Shown: positions 29,847 through 39,709 of the stretch, in pieces
How positions within the stretch are numbered: position 1 is the stretch's first letter
Layout of the letters: every line of letters begins with the position of its first letter
Origin: Prionace glauca
Taxonomy: Eukaryota > Chordata > Chondrichthyes > Carcharhiniformes > Carcharhinidae
Reading direction: 5' to 3'
DNA: 64,000 nt
Assembly: GCA_037974335.1 (NCBI GenBank)
Contig: CM075726.1
Coordinates: 8,878,389 to 8,942,388 of the forward strand
Made by a program: the position numbers and the translations under genes
The notes under the pieces: generated by a model
Told to the model about the DNA's origin: nothing
The model's input: the letters and a program-made list of their open reading frames with translations, nothing else
Database searches by the model: none

Positions 29847-29928
29847 ACACAAGTCAGAATCAACCAAATTTCACAAAGTTAAGAAGAGTAAAGAACGATC
29901 GAAAGCGGGTAACTATGGAGTGATTTAA
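29847..29928 (+). CDS. SIGLEC15-like: SIGLEC15-like gene, exon 5: basic cytoplasmic tail and stop
   Basis: The acceptor is TTATCTCTTCCCTTAG at 29846 and the exon enters in phase 2. It encodes RHKSESTKFHKVKKSKERSKAGNYGVI and a TAA at 29926-29928, completing a 314-residue protein (human Siglec-15 is about 328). The tail is rich in lysine and serine and ends in YGVI. This fits a YxxPhi sorting signal and resembles the second half of an ITIM, but the residue two places before the tyrosine is glycine, so it is not a standard ITIM. A second possible donor, G|GTAACT, lies inside the exon after 29908 and would skip the stop in favour of the exon at 37770. A GT-rich array ends about 70 bp before the acceptor. 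Confidence 0.6.
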
Positions 29929-29942
29929 ACTGACAACCAACA

Positions 29943-30052
29943 ATTAAATCATGATTCAGTTCTTTCACTCCAGAGATTGGGCTTCTCAGGACAGAGAGGT
30001 TTAAGGAGAGATGTGCTGGAGGTGTTCAAACTAACTGGGGGGCTTGAATAAA
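29943..30052 (+). terminator. Possible polyadenylation signals after exon 5
   Basis: ATTAAA at 29943-29948 and AATAAA at 30047-30052 follow the exon 5 stop (29928) by about 15 and 120 bases. They support exon 5 as a terminal exon of at least one transcript. Cleavage site not determined. Confidence 0.4.
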
Positions 30053-30059
30053 ATGTACC

Positions 30060-30285
30060 CGTTACAGCGGGGGTTGACTTTTAACATCACCATAGGCCCA
30101 GAGGCTGTTCCCCCCTTTGAGGGGAGGGTTAGCTGGTGAGGGTCGCCACACCTCAGGCGAGGGGCAAGGTTGAGAAGGTGGGGCTTCATGAATAATCTCT
30201 AATAAGGCCTGTACAGGAACCCATACTGTTAGCATCGCTCTGCATCACTAACCAGCTGTCCAGCCAACTGAGCTAACTGGTCTGT
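30060..30285 (-). mobile_element. SINE with tRNA-like head
   Basis: On the minus strand 30206-30283 reads GTTAGCTCAGTTGGCTGG (box A) and, after GTGATGCAGAGC, a degenerate box B near GGGTTCCTGTACAGG. The body extends to about 30060 (CTCGCCTGAGGTGTGGCG). The tRNA-like fold is degenerate, so this is not a working tRNA gene. It lies just after the exon 5 polyadenylation signals. Confidence 0.6.
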
Positions 30286-30439
30286 GAGGGGTGATGCACA
30301 GACAAATATGGAAGGAAAACTAGGTCTGGAAAGCAGAGCAAAGACAGACACGGTTATGCACATGGGAATATGGTGTGTATCCAGCAGAAAGTAATCTTCA
30401 ATTGTAGGCAATGAAATGAAATGAAGCTTATTCCAAATG

Positions 30440-31008
30440 TTAAAGGAAAGAAAAAGGGTTTAAGAAGAATGAGGGGAGATCTCATTGAGACGTATAAGTG
30501 CAGAGTGCAGAGGAGGTTTACTCGGCTGATACCGGAGTTGAGGGGATTGAGCTATGAGGAGAGGCTGAATAAACTAGGCTTGTACTCGTTAGAGTTTAGA
30601 AGAATGAGGGGAGATCTCATTGAGACGTATAAGATGATGAATGGGATGGATAGGATAGAGGTGGAGAGACTCTTCCCGCTCAAAAAAGACAGTAGGACTA
30701 GGGGGCACAGCCTCAAGGTAAAGGGGAGGGGGGCGGTTTAGAACAGAGTTGAGGAGGAACTTCTTCACTCAAAGGGTGGTGAATCTCTGGAATTCTCTGC
30801 CCGTTGAAGTGGTGGAGGCTGCCTCGCTCAATATTTTTAAGAAACGGGTTGATGGGTTTTTGATAAGAGAGGGGATTAAGGGTTATGGGGAGAGGGCAGG
30901 AAAGTGGAACTGAGCCACGACAGATCAGCCATGATCTTATTGAATGGCGGGACAGGCTCGAAGGGCCAGATGGCCTACTCCTGCTCCTATTTCTTATGTT
31001 CTTATAAA
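30440..31008 (+). mobile_element. LINE family A, 3' end with a partial internal duplication
   Basis: RRFTRLIPELRGLSYEERLN to the TTCTTATGTTCTTAT tail. A 36-bp stretch (AGAAGAATGAGGGGAGATCT...) occurs at 30463-30498 and again at 30598-30633, so the 5' end of the copy was assembled from the same segment. Confidence 0.85.
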
Positions 31009-31964
31009 GAAACTTCATTACTCCAACACTTGAGGCCTCACCCTGGGCCATTCCAAGCAATTCAACAATTCCCAACAGATTCCTATTTACACTGAGTCAG
31101 TTGGTCATCACATCATTTTGTCATTGGTTATATAGTTAATTGGGTCAGCTGACCCTTACAGCTTATTACCATTAGTCACGCTATAACAGATCCAGTGTTA
31201 TCATTGGTTACATTCTGACATAAAGCAAGCTGGATGGCATTTATTTTAATGCAAGGAGTGTTATGGGGGTAAGGCTGATGAACTGAGGGTGTGCATTAAT
31301 ACATAGAAATAATATTATATTCCCATTACAGAGACATAGTTGAGGGAAGGACAGGACTGGAGTATAGTGTCTTCAGGTGAGACGGGGGATGGGCTGTAGA
31401 AGAGGGAGTGGTGAAACAATATTGATTAAGGAATCAGTGAGTGTAATGAGGAGGGATGATATCTTAGTAGCTCCTCAATTGAGGCCATATGGGTGGAAGT
31501 ACAAACTAAAATGGGGGCAATCACATTGTTGGGGGTGTACTATAGGCCCCCAAACAGTCGGGGAGAACAGAGAGTGCAAGGGGGAGGGGGGTAATTCAAA
31601 TAGAAATTAGGAGAGTGAAGAGGGGCATAAAAAACACTGGCAGGCAAAATAATGGAAAATCCCAAGTGTTTTATAATTATTTAAAGGCAAGAAGTTAACC
31701 AGGGAAAGAGTGGGACCCATTAGGGACTAAAGTTCAACATCAATGTGAAGCTGATGGACATAAGTGAGGTATCACCACATCTGTCTTCACCCAAGAGAAT
31801 GAGGATGATAGTGTGGAATTCAGGGAGAGAGAATGTGAGGATTTTGAGCAAATTGACTTAGGGAAAGACAAGGTATTGGAGATGTTGCAGCCTTAAAAGT
31901 GGATAAATCTCCAGGTCCAGATGAGTTGTGCCCTAGATTGCAGTGGGAGCCTGCCACTAATTTT

Positions 31965-32085
31965 CAGTTCCTCTCTGCAGAACTCCCACTCACCTGACAA
32001 AGGGGCAAACCCCGAAAGCTAGTGGTGTTTATTACCAAATAAACCTGTTGGACTTTAACCTGGTGTTGTGAGACTTCTTACATAG
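31965..32085 (+). mobile_element. Unclassified dispersed repeat fragment
   Basis: Contains CGAAAGCTAGTGGTGTTTAT and CCTGTTGGACTTTAACCTGG, then GTGTTGTGAGACTTCTTAC. I recognise it as an abundant elasmobranch repeat but cannot assign a class. It breaks the LINE reading. Confidence 0.5.
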
Positions 32086-32265
32086 GAGAGGTGTCAGAGG
32101 ACTGGCAAACAGTTGATGTACCATTATTCAAGATCGGAAGTAGAGAAAAAAACTAGGAGATTGCAGGCCAATGAGTCTAACATCAATGAAAAGAAATTTA
32201 TTGGAAAAAACTCTGAGGGGCAGAATCAATCTCCACTTGGACAGAAGCAAGGATTAGAAGAAGCA

Positions 32266-32606
32266 AGGGCGGCACGGTAGCACAGTGGTTAGCACTGCTG
32301 CTTCACAGCTCCAGGGTCCTAGGTTCGATTCCCGGCTCGGGTCACTGCCTGTGTGGAGTTTGCACATTCTCCTCGTGTCTGCGTGGGTTTTCTCCGGGTG
32401 CTCCGGTTTCCTCCCACAGTCCAAAGATGTGCGGGTTAGGTTCATTGGCTATGCTAAAATTGCCCCTTAGTGTCCTGGGATGTGTAGGTTAGAGGGATTA
32501 GCAGGTAAATGTGTAGGGATATGGGGATAGGGTCTGGGTGGGATTGTGTTCGGTGCAGACTCGATGGGCCGAAGGGCCTGTTTCTGCACTGTCGGGTTCT
32601 ATGTTC
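32266..32606 (+). mobile_element. V-SINE/HE1-like SINE, full length
   Basis: Near-consensus copy starting AGGGCGGCACGGTAGCACAG and ending CACTGTCGGGTTCTATG. Confidence 0.92.
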
Positions 32607-33264
32607 TAGTTAAGGATAGTCAGCATGGCTTTGTCAGGGGAAGATCACATCTGACACATTTGATTGGATTTTTTGAAAAGGTGACTAAGGGTGTAGATGA
32701 GGACAGTGCATATGATGTAGTCTACATGGACTTCAGTGTGGCTTTTGACAAGGTCCCACATTTGGAGACTAGTCGGGAAGATAAGGGCCCATGGGATCCA
32801 GGACAATTTGGCAAATTGAATCCAAAATTGGCTTTGTGGCTTGAGGCAGAAAGTGATGGTGGAAGATTGCTTTTGTGACTGGAAGCTTGTGTCCAGTGGT
32901 ACCACAGGAATTGGTGCTGAATCCTTTACTATTTATCATGCACCTTGATGATCTAGATGTGAATATAAGTGGTATGATCAATAAGTTCACAGATGAAATG
33001 AAAATTGGTGGTGTGGTAAATAGCAAGGAGGAAAGTCTTAGATTGCAGGATGATACAGATGGGGAGGGCAAATGGGCAGAACAATATCAAATAGAATTTA
33101 AGTCTGAAAAGTGTGAGGTGAAGTGCTTTAGTGGACTCATAAGGAGAGGGAATACACAATGAATGGTAGGATAGTACAGAGGGCCAGAGGGATGCAAGTC
33201 CAAAGATCCCTGAAAGCAGCAGAACAGGTGGATGAAGTAGTTATGAAGAAATATCATTTATAAT

Positions 33265-33535
33265 TTATTTCTGGAATTAAGAATCATCTGACGACCATGA
33301 AACCATTGTCGATTGTCAGAAAACCCATCTGGTTCATTGATGACCTTCAGGGAGGGAAATCTGCCGTCCTTACCCGGGTCTGGCCTACATGCCACTCCAG
33401 AGCCACAGCAATGTGGTTGACTCTCAACTGCCCTCTGAAATGGCCTAGAAGCCGTTCAGTTCAAGGGCAAACTAGGGATTGGCAATAAATGCTGGCCAGT
33501 CAGCGACGTCCATATCCCATGAATCAATAAAAAAT
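33265..33535 (+). mobile_element. Deu-domain-like SINE, 3' part
   Basis: TCTGGAATTAAGAATCATCT, AAACCCATCTGGTTCATTGA and AATAAATGCTGGCCAGTCAG. Confidence 0.8.
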
Positions 33536-33539
33536 ATAT

Positions 33540-34150
33540 GATGCGTGCCTTTATTAGCTGAGAGATAGAAAACAGAAAATGCTGGAATTCCGTATGCTAC
33601 CAGAATAGCCGAATTTTCCAACATTTCCGACTTTTATTACATTAGTGAACCAAACAACCAAACAGGCTTTTCCAACAATCAGTGATAGTTGTTGCACTCA
33701 CCATTACTGAGACTAGCTTTCAGTCTCAAATTTATTAATTGAATTTAAACTCAGTGACTTTACACCAATATCTCCTTCAAATGTAACGGTTTTCAACAGA
33801 TTTACGTGTATGTTTGTTTTGAGCCTGTCATTTTGAATAGACAGGTGGCAAATTCATTGAAATAGTTTTTAAGGCATCATCAAAGGCAAATGAAATCTCT
33901 ACAGAAACCTTTCAGACCCAATCCTCTGGTCAGCATTTTTAACCATTAACTGCCACAGAAATTGAGTTTAGCATTTCATTATATTCCTACTGCATTTTAT
34001 CAAAATATCTTTCCATAGCTGGAGTGCTTGAGTGAAACGTCAGTGAGAACTACTCTCGGACTATGCAAAGTTCCAGACAATATTCTCTGTCTTGTAAATA
34101 GAGACTAGAACAGCATTGGTAGGAGGAGAATCTTGTGCCCTCCTACATAA
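33540..34150. other. Mostly unique intron sequence
   Basis: A short Deu-like SINE trace in reverse may lie at 33655-33750 (CAACAATCAGTGATAGTTGT). No exon supported. Confidence 0.35.
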
Positions 34151-34152
34151 AA

Positions 34153-34500
34153 CGGGCGGTACGGTAGCACGGTGGGTTAGCACTGCTGCTTCACAGCTCC
34201 CAGGACCTGGGTTCGATTCCCAGCTTGGGTCATTCTCTGTCTGGAGTTTGCACATTCTCCTCGTGTCTGTGTGGGTTTCCTCCGGGTGCTCCGGTTTCCT
34301 CCCACAGTCCAAAGATGTGCGGGTTAGGTTGATTGGCCATGTTAAAATTGCCCCTTAGTGACCTGAGATGCTTAGGTTAGAGGGATTAGCGGGTAAACTA
34401 TGTAGAGATATGGGGGTAGAGCCTGGGTGGGATTGTGGTTGGTGCAGACTCGATGGGCCGAAGGGCCTCTTTCCGCACTGTAGGATTCTAGGGTTCTATG
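34153..34500 (+). mobile_element. V-SINE/HE1-like SINE, full length
   Basis: GGGCGGTACGGTAGCACGGT head to AGGATTCTAGGGTTCTATG; some small insertions in the head. Confidence 0.9.
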
Positions 34501-34532
34501 ATAACATGTTTGGTGGCAGAAGGGACATTGAA

Positions 34533-36085
34533 GAGATGGCATGGTAGCAGTGTGGTTAGCATTGCTGCCTCACAGCACCAGGGACCCAGGTTCAATTTCA
34601 ACCTTGGGTCACTGTCAGTGTTGAGTCTGCACGTTCTCCCCGTGTCATAAGAACATAAGAAATAGGAGCAGGAGTAGGCCATCTGGCCCTTCGAGCCTGC
34701 CCCGCCATTCAATAAGATCATGGCTGATCTGAAGTGGATCAGTTCCACTTTCCTGCTTTCTCCCCATAACCCGTAATTCCCCTGTCTGTCAGAAACCTAT
34801 CTACCTGTGACTTTAAATATATTTAGCGAGGCAGCCTCCACCACTTCAACAGGCAGAGAATTCCAGAGATTCACCACCCTTTGAGTGAAGAAATTCCTCC
34901 TAAACCCTGATCTAAACTGCGCCCCCCCTTATCTTGAGGCTGTGCCCTCTAGTCCTGCTATTCTTTCTAAGTGGGAAGAATCTCTCTACCTCTACCCTAT
35001 CCATCCCCTTCATTATCTTATACGTCTCTATAAGATTTCCCCCTCATCTTTCTAAACTCCAACGAGTACAAGCCCAGTCTATTAAGCCTCTCTTCATAGT
35101 CCAACCCCCTCAACTCCGGTATCAGCCTAGTGAACCTCCTCTGCACTCCCTCCAAGGCCAAAATATCCTTGCGCAGGTGCGGCGCCCAAAACTGCACACA
35201 GTACTCCAGCTGCGGCCTCACCAGTACACTGTGCAGTTGCAGCAAGACCTCCCTGCTTTTATATTCAATCCCCCCTCGCTATGAAGGCCAGCATCCCATT
35301 CGCCTTCTTGATCACCTGCTGCACCTGCAGACTGGGTTTTTGTGACTCATGCACAAGGACCCCCAGGTCCCTCTGCACCGTAGCATGCTGCAGCTTTTCG
35401 CCCTTTAAATAGTAATCCCTCCTACTATTATTCCTGCCAAAATGGATAACCTCACACTTGCTAACGTTATACTCCATCTGCCAGGTCCTCGCCCACTCAC
35501 TCAGCCTATCCAGATCCCTCTGCAGACTTTCCACACCCTCCGCACAATTTGCTTTTCCACTCATCTTCGTGTCATCAGCAAATTTCGTCACCCTACACTC
35601 AGCCCCCTCCTCCAGATCATCTATATAAATGGTAAATAGCTGAGGCCCCAGCACCGACCCCTGCGGCACTCCACTAGTTACCAACCGCCAATCAGAATAA
35701 CACCCATTGATACCAACTCTCTGCCTCCTATTAGACAACCAATCCTCTATCCACGCTAACACCTTATCCCCAACTCCATGCCCCCTAACCTTCTGTAGCA
35801 ACCTTTTATGAGGCACCTTATCAAACGCCTTTTGAAAATCTAGAAACACTACATCCACCGGTTCCCCTCTGTCTAGCATATCTGTGTGGGGTTCCTCCCC
35901 CATTCCAACGATGTGCAGGTTGGGTGGATTGGCCATGCTAAATGGCCCCTAAATGTCCCAAGATAGATTACAGGGATTAGCAGGGTAAATATTTGGGGTT
36001 ACAGCGATAAGATACTCTGCTGGAAAGTCAGTGCAGACTCAATGGGCCGAATGGCCTCCTTCTACACTGTGGGGATTCTATGATT
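34533..36085 (+). mobile_element. V-SINE/HE1-like SINE interrupted by a family A LINE
   Basis: The head at 34533-34645 stops at GTTCTCCCCGTGT. The rest of the same SINE resumes at about 35878 with ATATCTGTGTGGGGTTCCTC and ends TGGGGATTCTATGATT. Confidence 0.75.
34646..35877 (-). mobile_element. LINE family A, RT palm to 3' end
   Basis: Minus strand: [92 protein letters not shown] and the TTCTTATG tail. The RT frame is open from 35936 to about 35265 and is then shifted. Confidence 0.88.
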
Positions 36086-36089
36086 TAAT

Positions 36090-36690
36090 TGGGTGGGAGT
36101 GTGGGGGGTTCTGATCATGCCACCTGCCACCTCTGTGCAGGGCCAGGCTCCTGGACAGTCTTACCAGCTCGCCCCCATTGGCATTCTTTAGTAGCCGATT
36201 CTTGCTCAGTTAAGGGCCTCATCCCTCTGCTGCTGATATTAAGCTTTCCAGCAGGATGTCATTCAAACACACTCAATGCCTGATCGAGAATGTGACGGCA
36301 GGTAGGGGCAATCGCTGAGAGACAAGCTCCCTGCTCTCTCTGTCCCACCATCCCCCCACCTCAAGAACCCAATGCCACCATCACTAACCTGTGCCAGGCG
36401 CCCTCCTTGATCCGAGGCCCCAGGTTGGTGCAGTGCCAGCAGCAGCCCTCGAGGTTCTCGACCCTGAGGGGAAGGCCCTGCAGCTGCCCTCACAAGTGCC
36501 TGAATGAACAAGATGCAGTTGCCTTCCTGAAAAGAGGCAGCATGGGAGTTCTCACCAGCTCTCCAGATAGTGGCCAAGATCATTGTCAGCTTCATAAAAT
36601 TCTCCCCAAAATTAGCCCATCACCAATTATCTCTTTGTGAGACTTATGGAAACTCAAATTTATTTTTTGATATCTTTACCCACGTTGAGA
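36090..36690. other. No feature recognised
   Basis: Intron sequence with short frames only; none shows an Ig, membrane or other domain. Confidence 0.35.
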
Positions 36691-36696
36691 ATTTTT

Positions 36697-37058
36697 TTAT
36701 TATTCATCCATGGGACATGAGCATCACTAACTGGCCAGCATTTATTGTCCATCCCTAGTTGTCCTTGTTCAGAGGGTAGTTGAGAATCAACCACATTGCT
36801 GTGGCTCTGGAATCACATGTAGGCCAGACCGGGTAAGGACGGCAGATTTCCTTCCTTAAAGGACATTAGTGAACCAGATGGGTTTTTACAACATTCGACA
36901 ATGGTTTCATGGTCATCAGTAGATTCTTAATTCCAGATTTTTTTTATTGAATTCAAATCTCACCATCTGCTGTGACGGGATTCGAACCTGGGTCCCCAGA
37001 ACATTAGCTGAGTTTCTGGATTAATAGCTCAGTGATAATACCACTTGGCCTCCCCATT
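36697..37058 (-). mobile_element. Deu-domain-like tRNA SINE, near full length
   Basis: Minus strand box-B GGTTCGAATCCCGTC, core CCCGGTCTGGCCTACATGTG, and A-rich end (TTTTTTTATTATTC on plus). Confidence 0.85.
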
Positions 37059-37414
37059 TGGCTGGTTATGCACTTGCCTTTCCAGTTATGGCCCAAGGAT
37101 TTAACACGGTGACTCATTTCTTCCCGGCAATACATTGCAGGCCTTTGGTCCAGAACTTTAGGGCTTCGACCCCGGAAAAACTGGGGTCAACTTTACCATG
37201 AGGCTTCTGAAAAATACAACATTTTTTGGACCAAAAACCATGAAGTTGACATTTACAGGAGAATATCTGGTGAATGAGGAAGGTCCTAGGGTTGGGAGCC
37301 AGAGGACACACGATGCGTGATGAGACTTTTCTTATAATTTGGAATAAACTTGTAAAACTGAAACATAAACAGAAAATGCCGGAAAATCTCAGCAAGTGTG
37401 ATGGATGCTGGGAC
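37059..37414. other. No feature recognised
   Basis: Unique-looking sequence without a supported exon or repeat. Confidence 0.3.
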
Positions 37415-37590
37415 AGTGAGTAAATTTCAGGAGTTGGACAGATTTTTAATTAATAATGGGTTGAAGGGTTTTGGGGAGAAGGCAGGAAAATGACGATAAG
37501 GAGCGCATCAGACATGATCGAATGATGGATCTGAATTGATGGGCCAAATGGCCTAATTCTGCTCCTGTATCTTACGAACTTATGTCTGAC
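37415..37590 (+). mobile_element. LINE 3' end fragment
   Basis: AATAATGGGTTGAAGGGTTT and GATGGGCCAAATGGCCTAAT, then CTCCTGTATCTTACGAACTT. Confidence 0.6.
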
Positions 37591-37769
37591 AGCATCTGAG
37601 GGGACAGAATAGAACCAATACTGCGAGTCTCAATGAAGCAGATTATTCTAGAAAAGAACCTTGGAGTGGAATGTACTGGGAATAACTAAATCCGTAATAC
37701 TGGCTTAGCATTCTGTTAGACAGGCAGACAGTATCTCCAATGCTGAGGTTAGTTCTTTCTCTTTTACAG

Positions 37770-37843
37770 AGACAACTTGTGCTGTCCCAGAATCCCCTCC
37801 TAAAGTCAACAATGAACAACTTTCTACTGGTTGTGATGAGTGA
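37770..37843 (+). CDS. SIGLEC15-like: Possible alternative last exon of the SIGLEC15-like gene
   Basis: A strong acceptor (TTCTTTCTCTTTTACAG at 37769) opens a frame that, joined in phase 1 to the internal donor after 29908, adds ETTCAVPESPPKVNNEQLSTGCDE and then TGA. The resulting protein would be 332 residues, also close to the mammalian length. NNEQLS is loosely like the NYENLS element near the end of human Siglec-15 but lacks the tyrosine, so I give this little weight. The exon could be spurious, since the frame is short and the intron would be 7.9 kb. Confidence 0.35.
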
Positions 37844-38395
37844 TTGCGGCCTCACCCTGGGACTAGACGTTGCCCCGTCTGGAGGTTACCTAGAAACACA
37901 ACAACAAAAAAAACCTGAAAGGAGTGAGATTCTGTGTGAAATGGCCGTGATAATCCCACTCTGAGCATCGATGCAATATGTGCAGGTGGGTGAACTAAGA
38001 CTTCTACAGATGTCTTCTCTGACTGGCTGATTGGCTGGACTTACGCAAAGTGCCACCAATGACCCGATCAACTGACTGTCCGATGTGGGATCACCACAGC
38101 CAGATCACCATCGTCTATATGGACCCCTACATAAAGGTTGGCAAAAGCCAAAGATTGGGGAACGTGTGTAGAGGTTCTACTCATCAGCTGCAGATTTCAT
38201 TCTCAGGGATGTGACTGTCACTGGCATTTATTCCCCATTGCCTGAGACAGTGGGCGTGAACTATCTTCACCTCAAAGCCTCTTGCAGAGATTTGCTGATA
38301 TAACCAGGTGTCTGATAGAGCCATATTCGAATGAAGAGTTATCCATATTGGCATGGGACTGCATTCATATCAGCAAATCCCCATCCCTGGAGGAA
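37844..38395. other. Sequence after the possible last exon
   Basis: If exon 37770 is used this is its 3' UTR. A run of A at 37901-37915 and no clear AATAAA nearby. A weak repeat trace at 38215-38300 (GGCATTTATTCCCCATTGCC). Confidence 0.3.
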
Positions 38396-38468
38396 GTTCA
38401 AAGAACAAAGAACAAAAACAGCCTGGGAAACAGGCCCTTCGGCCCAACGAGCCCGTGCCGTTCAAGGA
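38396..38468 (-). mobile_element. SINE-C tail fragment
   Basis: CAAAGAACAAAGAAC then CTGGGAAACAGGCCCTTCGG and CCAACGAGCCCGTGCCG; truncated. Confidence 0.7.
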
Positions 38469-38586
38469 CCAGTAGGATTTTTCCAACAATCCAGCGTCTT
38501 CATGATCATTTTTACTGATCACTTTTAAGTTCTAGACTGAACAGAAATCAAGCACTCACATTCAAACTCCCTGAATTATTAGTGCA

Positions 38587-38885
38587 GTATCATGGAGTCC
38601 TTACAGTGCAGAAAGGGGCCATCAAGTCTGCACCAACCACAATCTCACTCAGGCCTGATCCCCATAACCTAGAGCATTTACCCTAACTAGTCCCCCTGAC
38701 ACTAAGGGTCAATTTAGCATGGCCAATCCACCTAACCAGCACATCTTTCAGACTGTGGGAGGCAGCCGGCGTGCCCATAGGGAAACCATAGGCAGACACG
38801 AGGAGAATGTTCACCGACAATGATCCAAGCTGGGAATTGAACACGGGTCCCTGGCACTGTGAGGCAGCGGTGTTAACCTCTGTGT
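38587..38885 (-). mobile_element. V-SINE/HE1-like SINE
   Basis: Minus strand: head, GTTCAATTCCCAGCTTGGAT, centre and a tail with CACTGTAAGGACTCCATG. Diverged. Confidence 0.8.
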
Positions 38886-39180
38886 GTTTGGGGAATGGTG
38901 AGCTCATTGCCTAGTGTGTCAAACAGTGTGGGTTTGTAATTCACGGATCTGTGCCAATTTGCCCCACACTCAGAATGATGCCTCTCTGTCTATATACAAC
39001 CAGCGTCTTTCTCAAATGGAGAGAGGTACCGATGGAACAGAATGGACTAAGATCTGTCCTGGGTTTTTTTATCTTTGCGGGAAACTCTACATTGGTGGAA
39101 ATAATCACAATTTGAGTACTTTTACAATCACTCAGTAGCTTTACAGTGCAAAAAACCTAAGACTCCCCTCATCTCAATGT

Positions 39181-39640
39181 GAACAAAGAACAAAACAGCC
39201 CGGGAAACAGGCCCTTCGGCCCAACGAGCCCGCGCCGCCATTTTAACATTACCGCCCCCCCCCTCCACCCATGACCCTTATCTATTGTTTATGACATTCC
39301 ACATTGAGGAAAAACCAATTTAGGGACAATTTCTTACCTCCAATCAGCCTAATAGCATATCTTTGGGGTGTGGGAGGAAACCGGAGCACCCGGAGAAAAC
39401 CCACGCAAGCACGGGGAGAATGTGCAAACTCCCACAGACACCGGCCCAAATCCATGTGTCTGCACAGCAAACAGTGATAGTCACTGAGCTGTCGTAGTGC
39501 CCAGTATCTGGTCCAGTTTAAGCACACACTAACGACATGAAGCACTAGGCCAATCTCGAACATCCAAGAGCAGCCCAAGTACGACCCATCGCGTGTATGC
39601 CCCTCGTTGGACAACAAGGCAGACTGACTTAAAACCTGTG
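39181..39640 (-). mobile_element. SINE-C, near full length
   Basis: Tail CCGAAGGGCCTGTTTCCCGG with TTCTTTGTTC on the minus strand, V-SINE-like centre (GTGCTCCGGTTTCCTCCCAC), and head with GTCGTTAGTGTGTGCTTAAA and GGGCTGCTCTTGGATGTTCG. Confidence 0.8.
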
Positions 39641-39709
39641 AATTAAAAGAGAAAAACATTAGTATCATTCCACATCCTTTTACATTACCAGGGACGTCCC
39701 GATGCTAAT

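Larger units (their letters stand above)
31290..33262 (+). mobile_element. Old LINE ORF2 copy (EN to RT), split by insertions
   Basis: EN remnant near 31525 (GGGGTGTACTATAGGCCCCC, the YYRPPN motif), then DKSPGPDELCP-like at 31905, NSQHGFVRGRSHLTHLIGFFEKVTK and VVYMDFSVAFDKVPH at 32610-32760, and a CEVKCF stretch at 33110. Interrupted at 31965-32085 and 32266-32606. Frames are broken. Confidence 0.7.

Noticed and set aside
36089-36640. Cys/Pro-rich short frames as a small gene
   Set aside because: No start context, domain or splice support; no conservation can be tested here.
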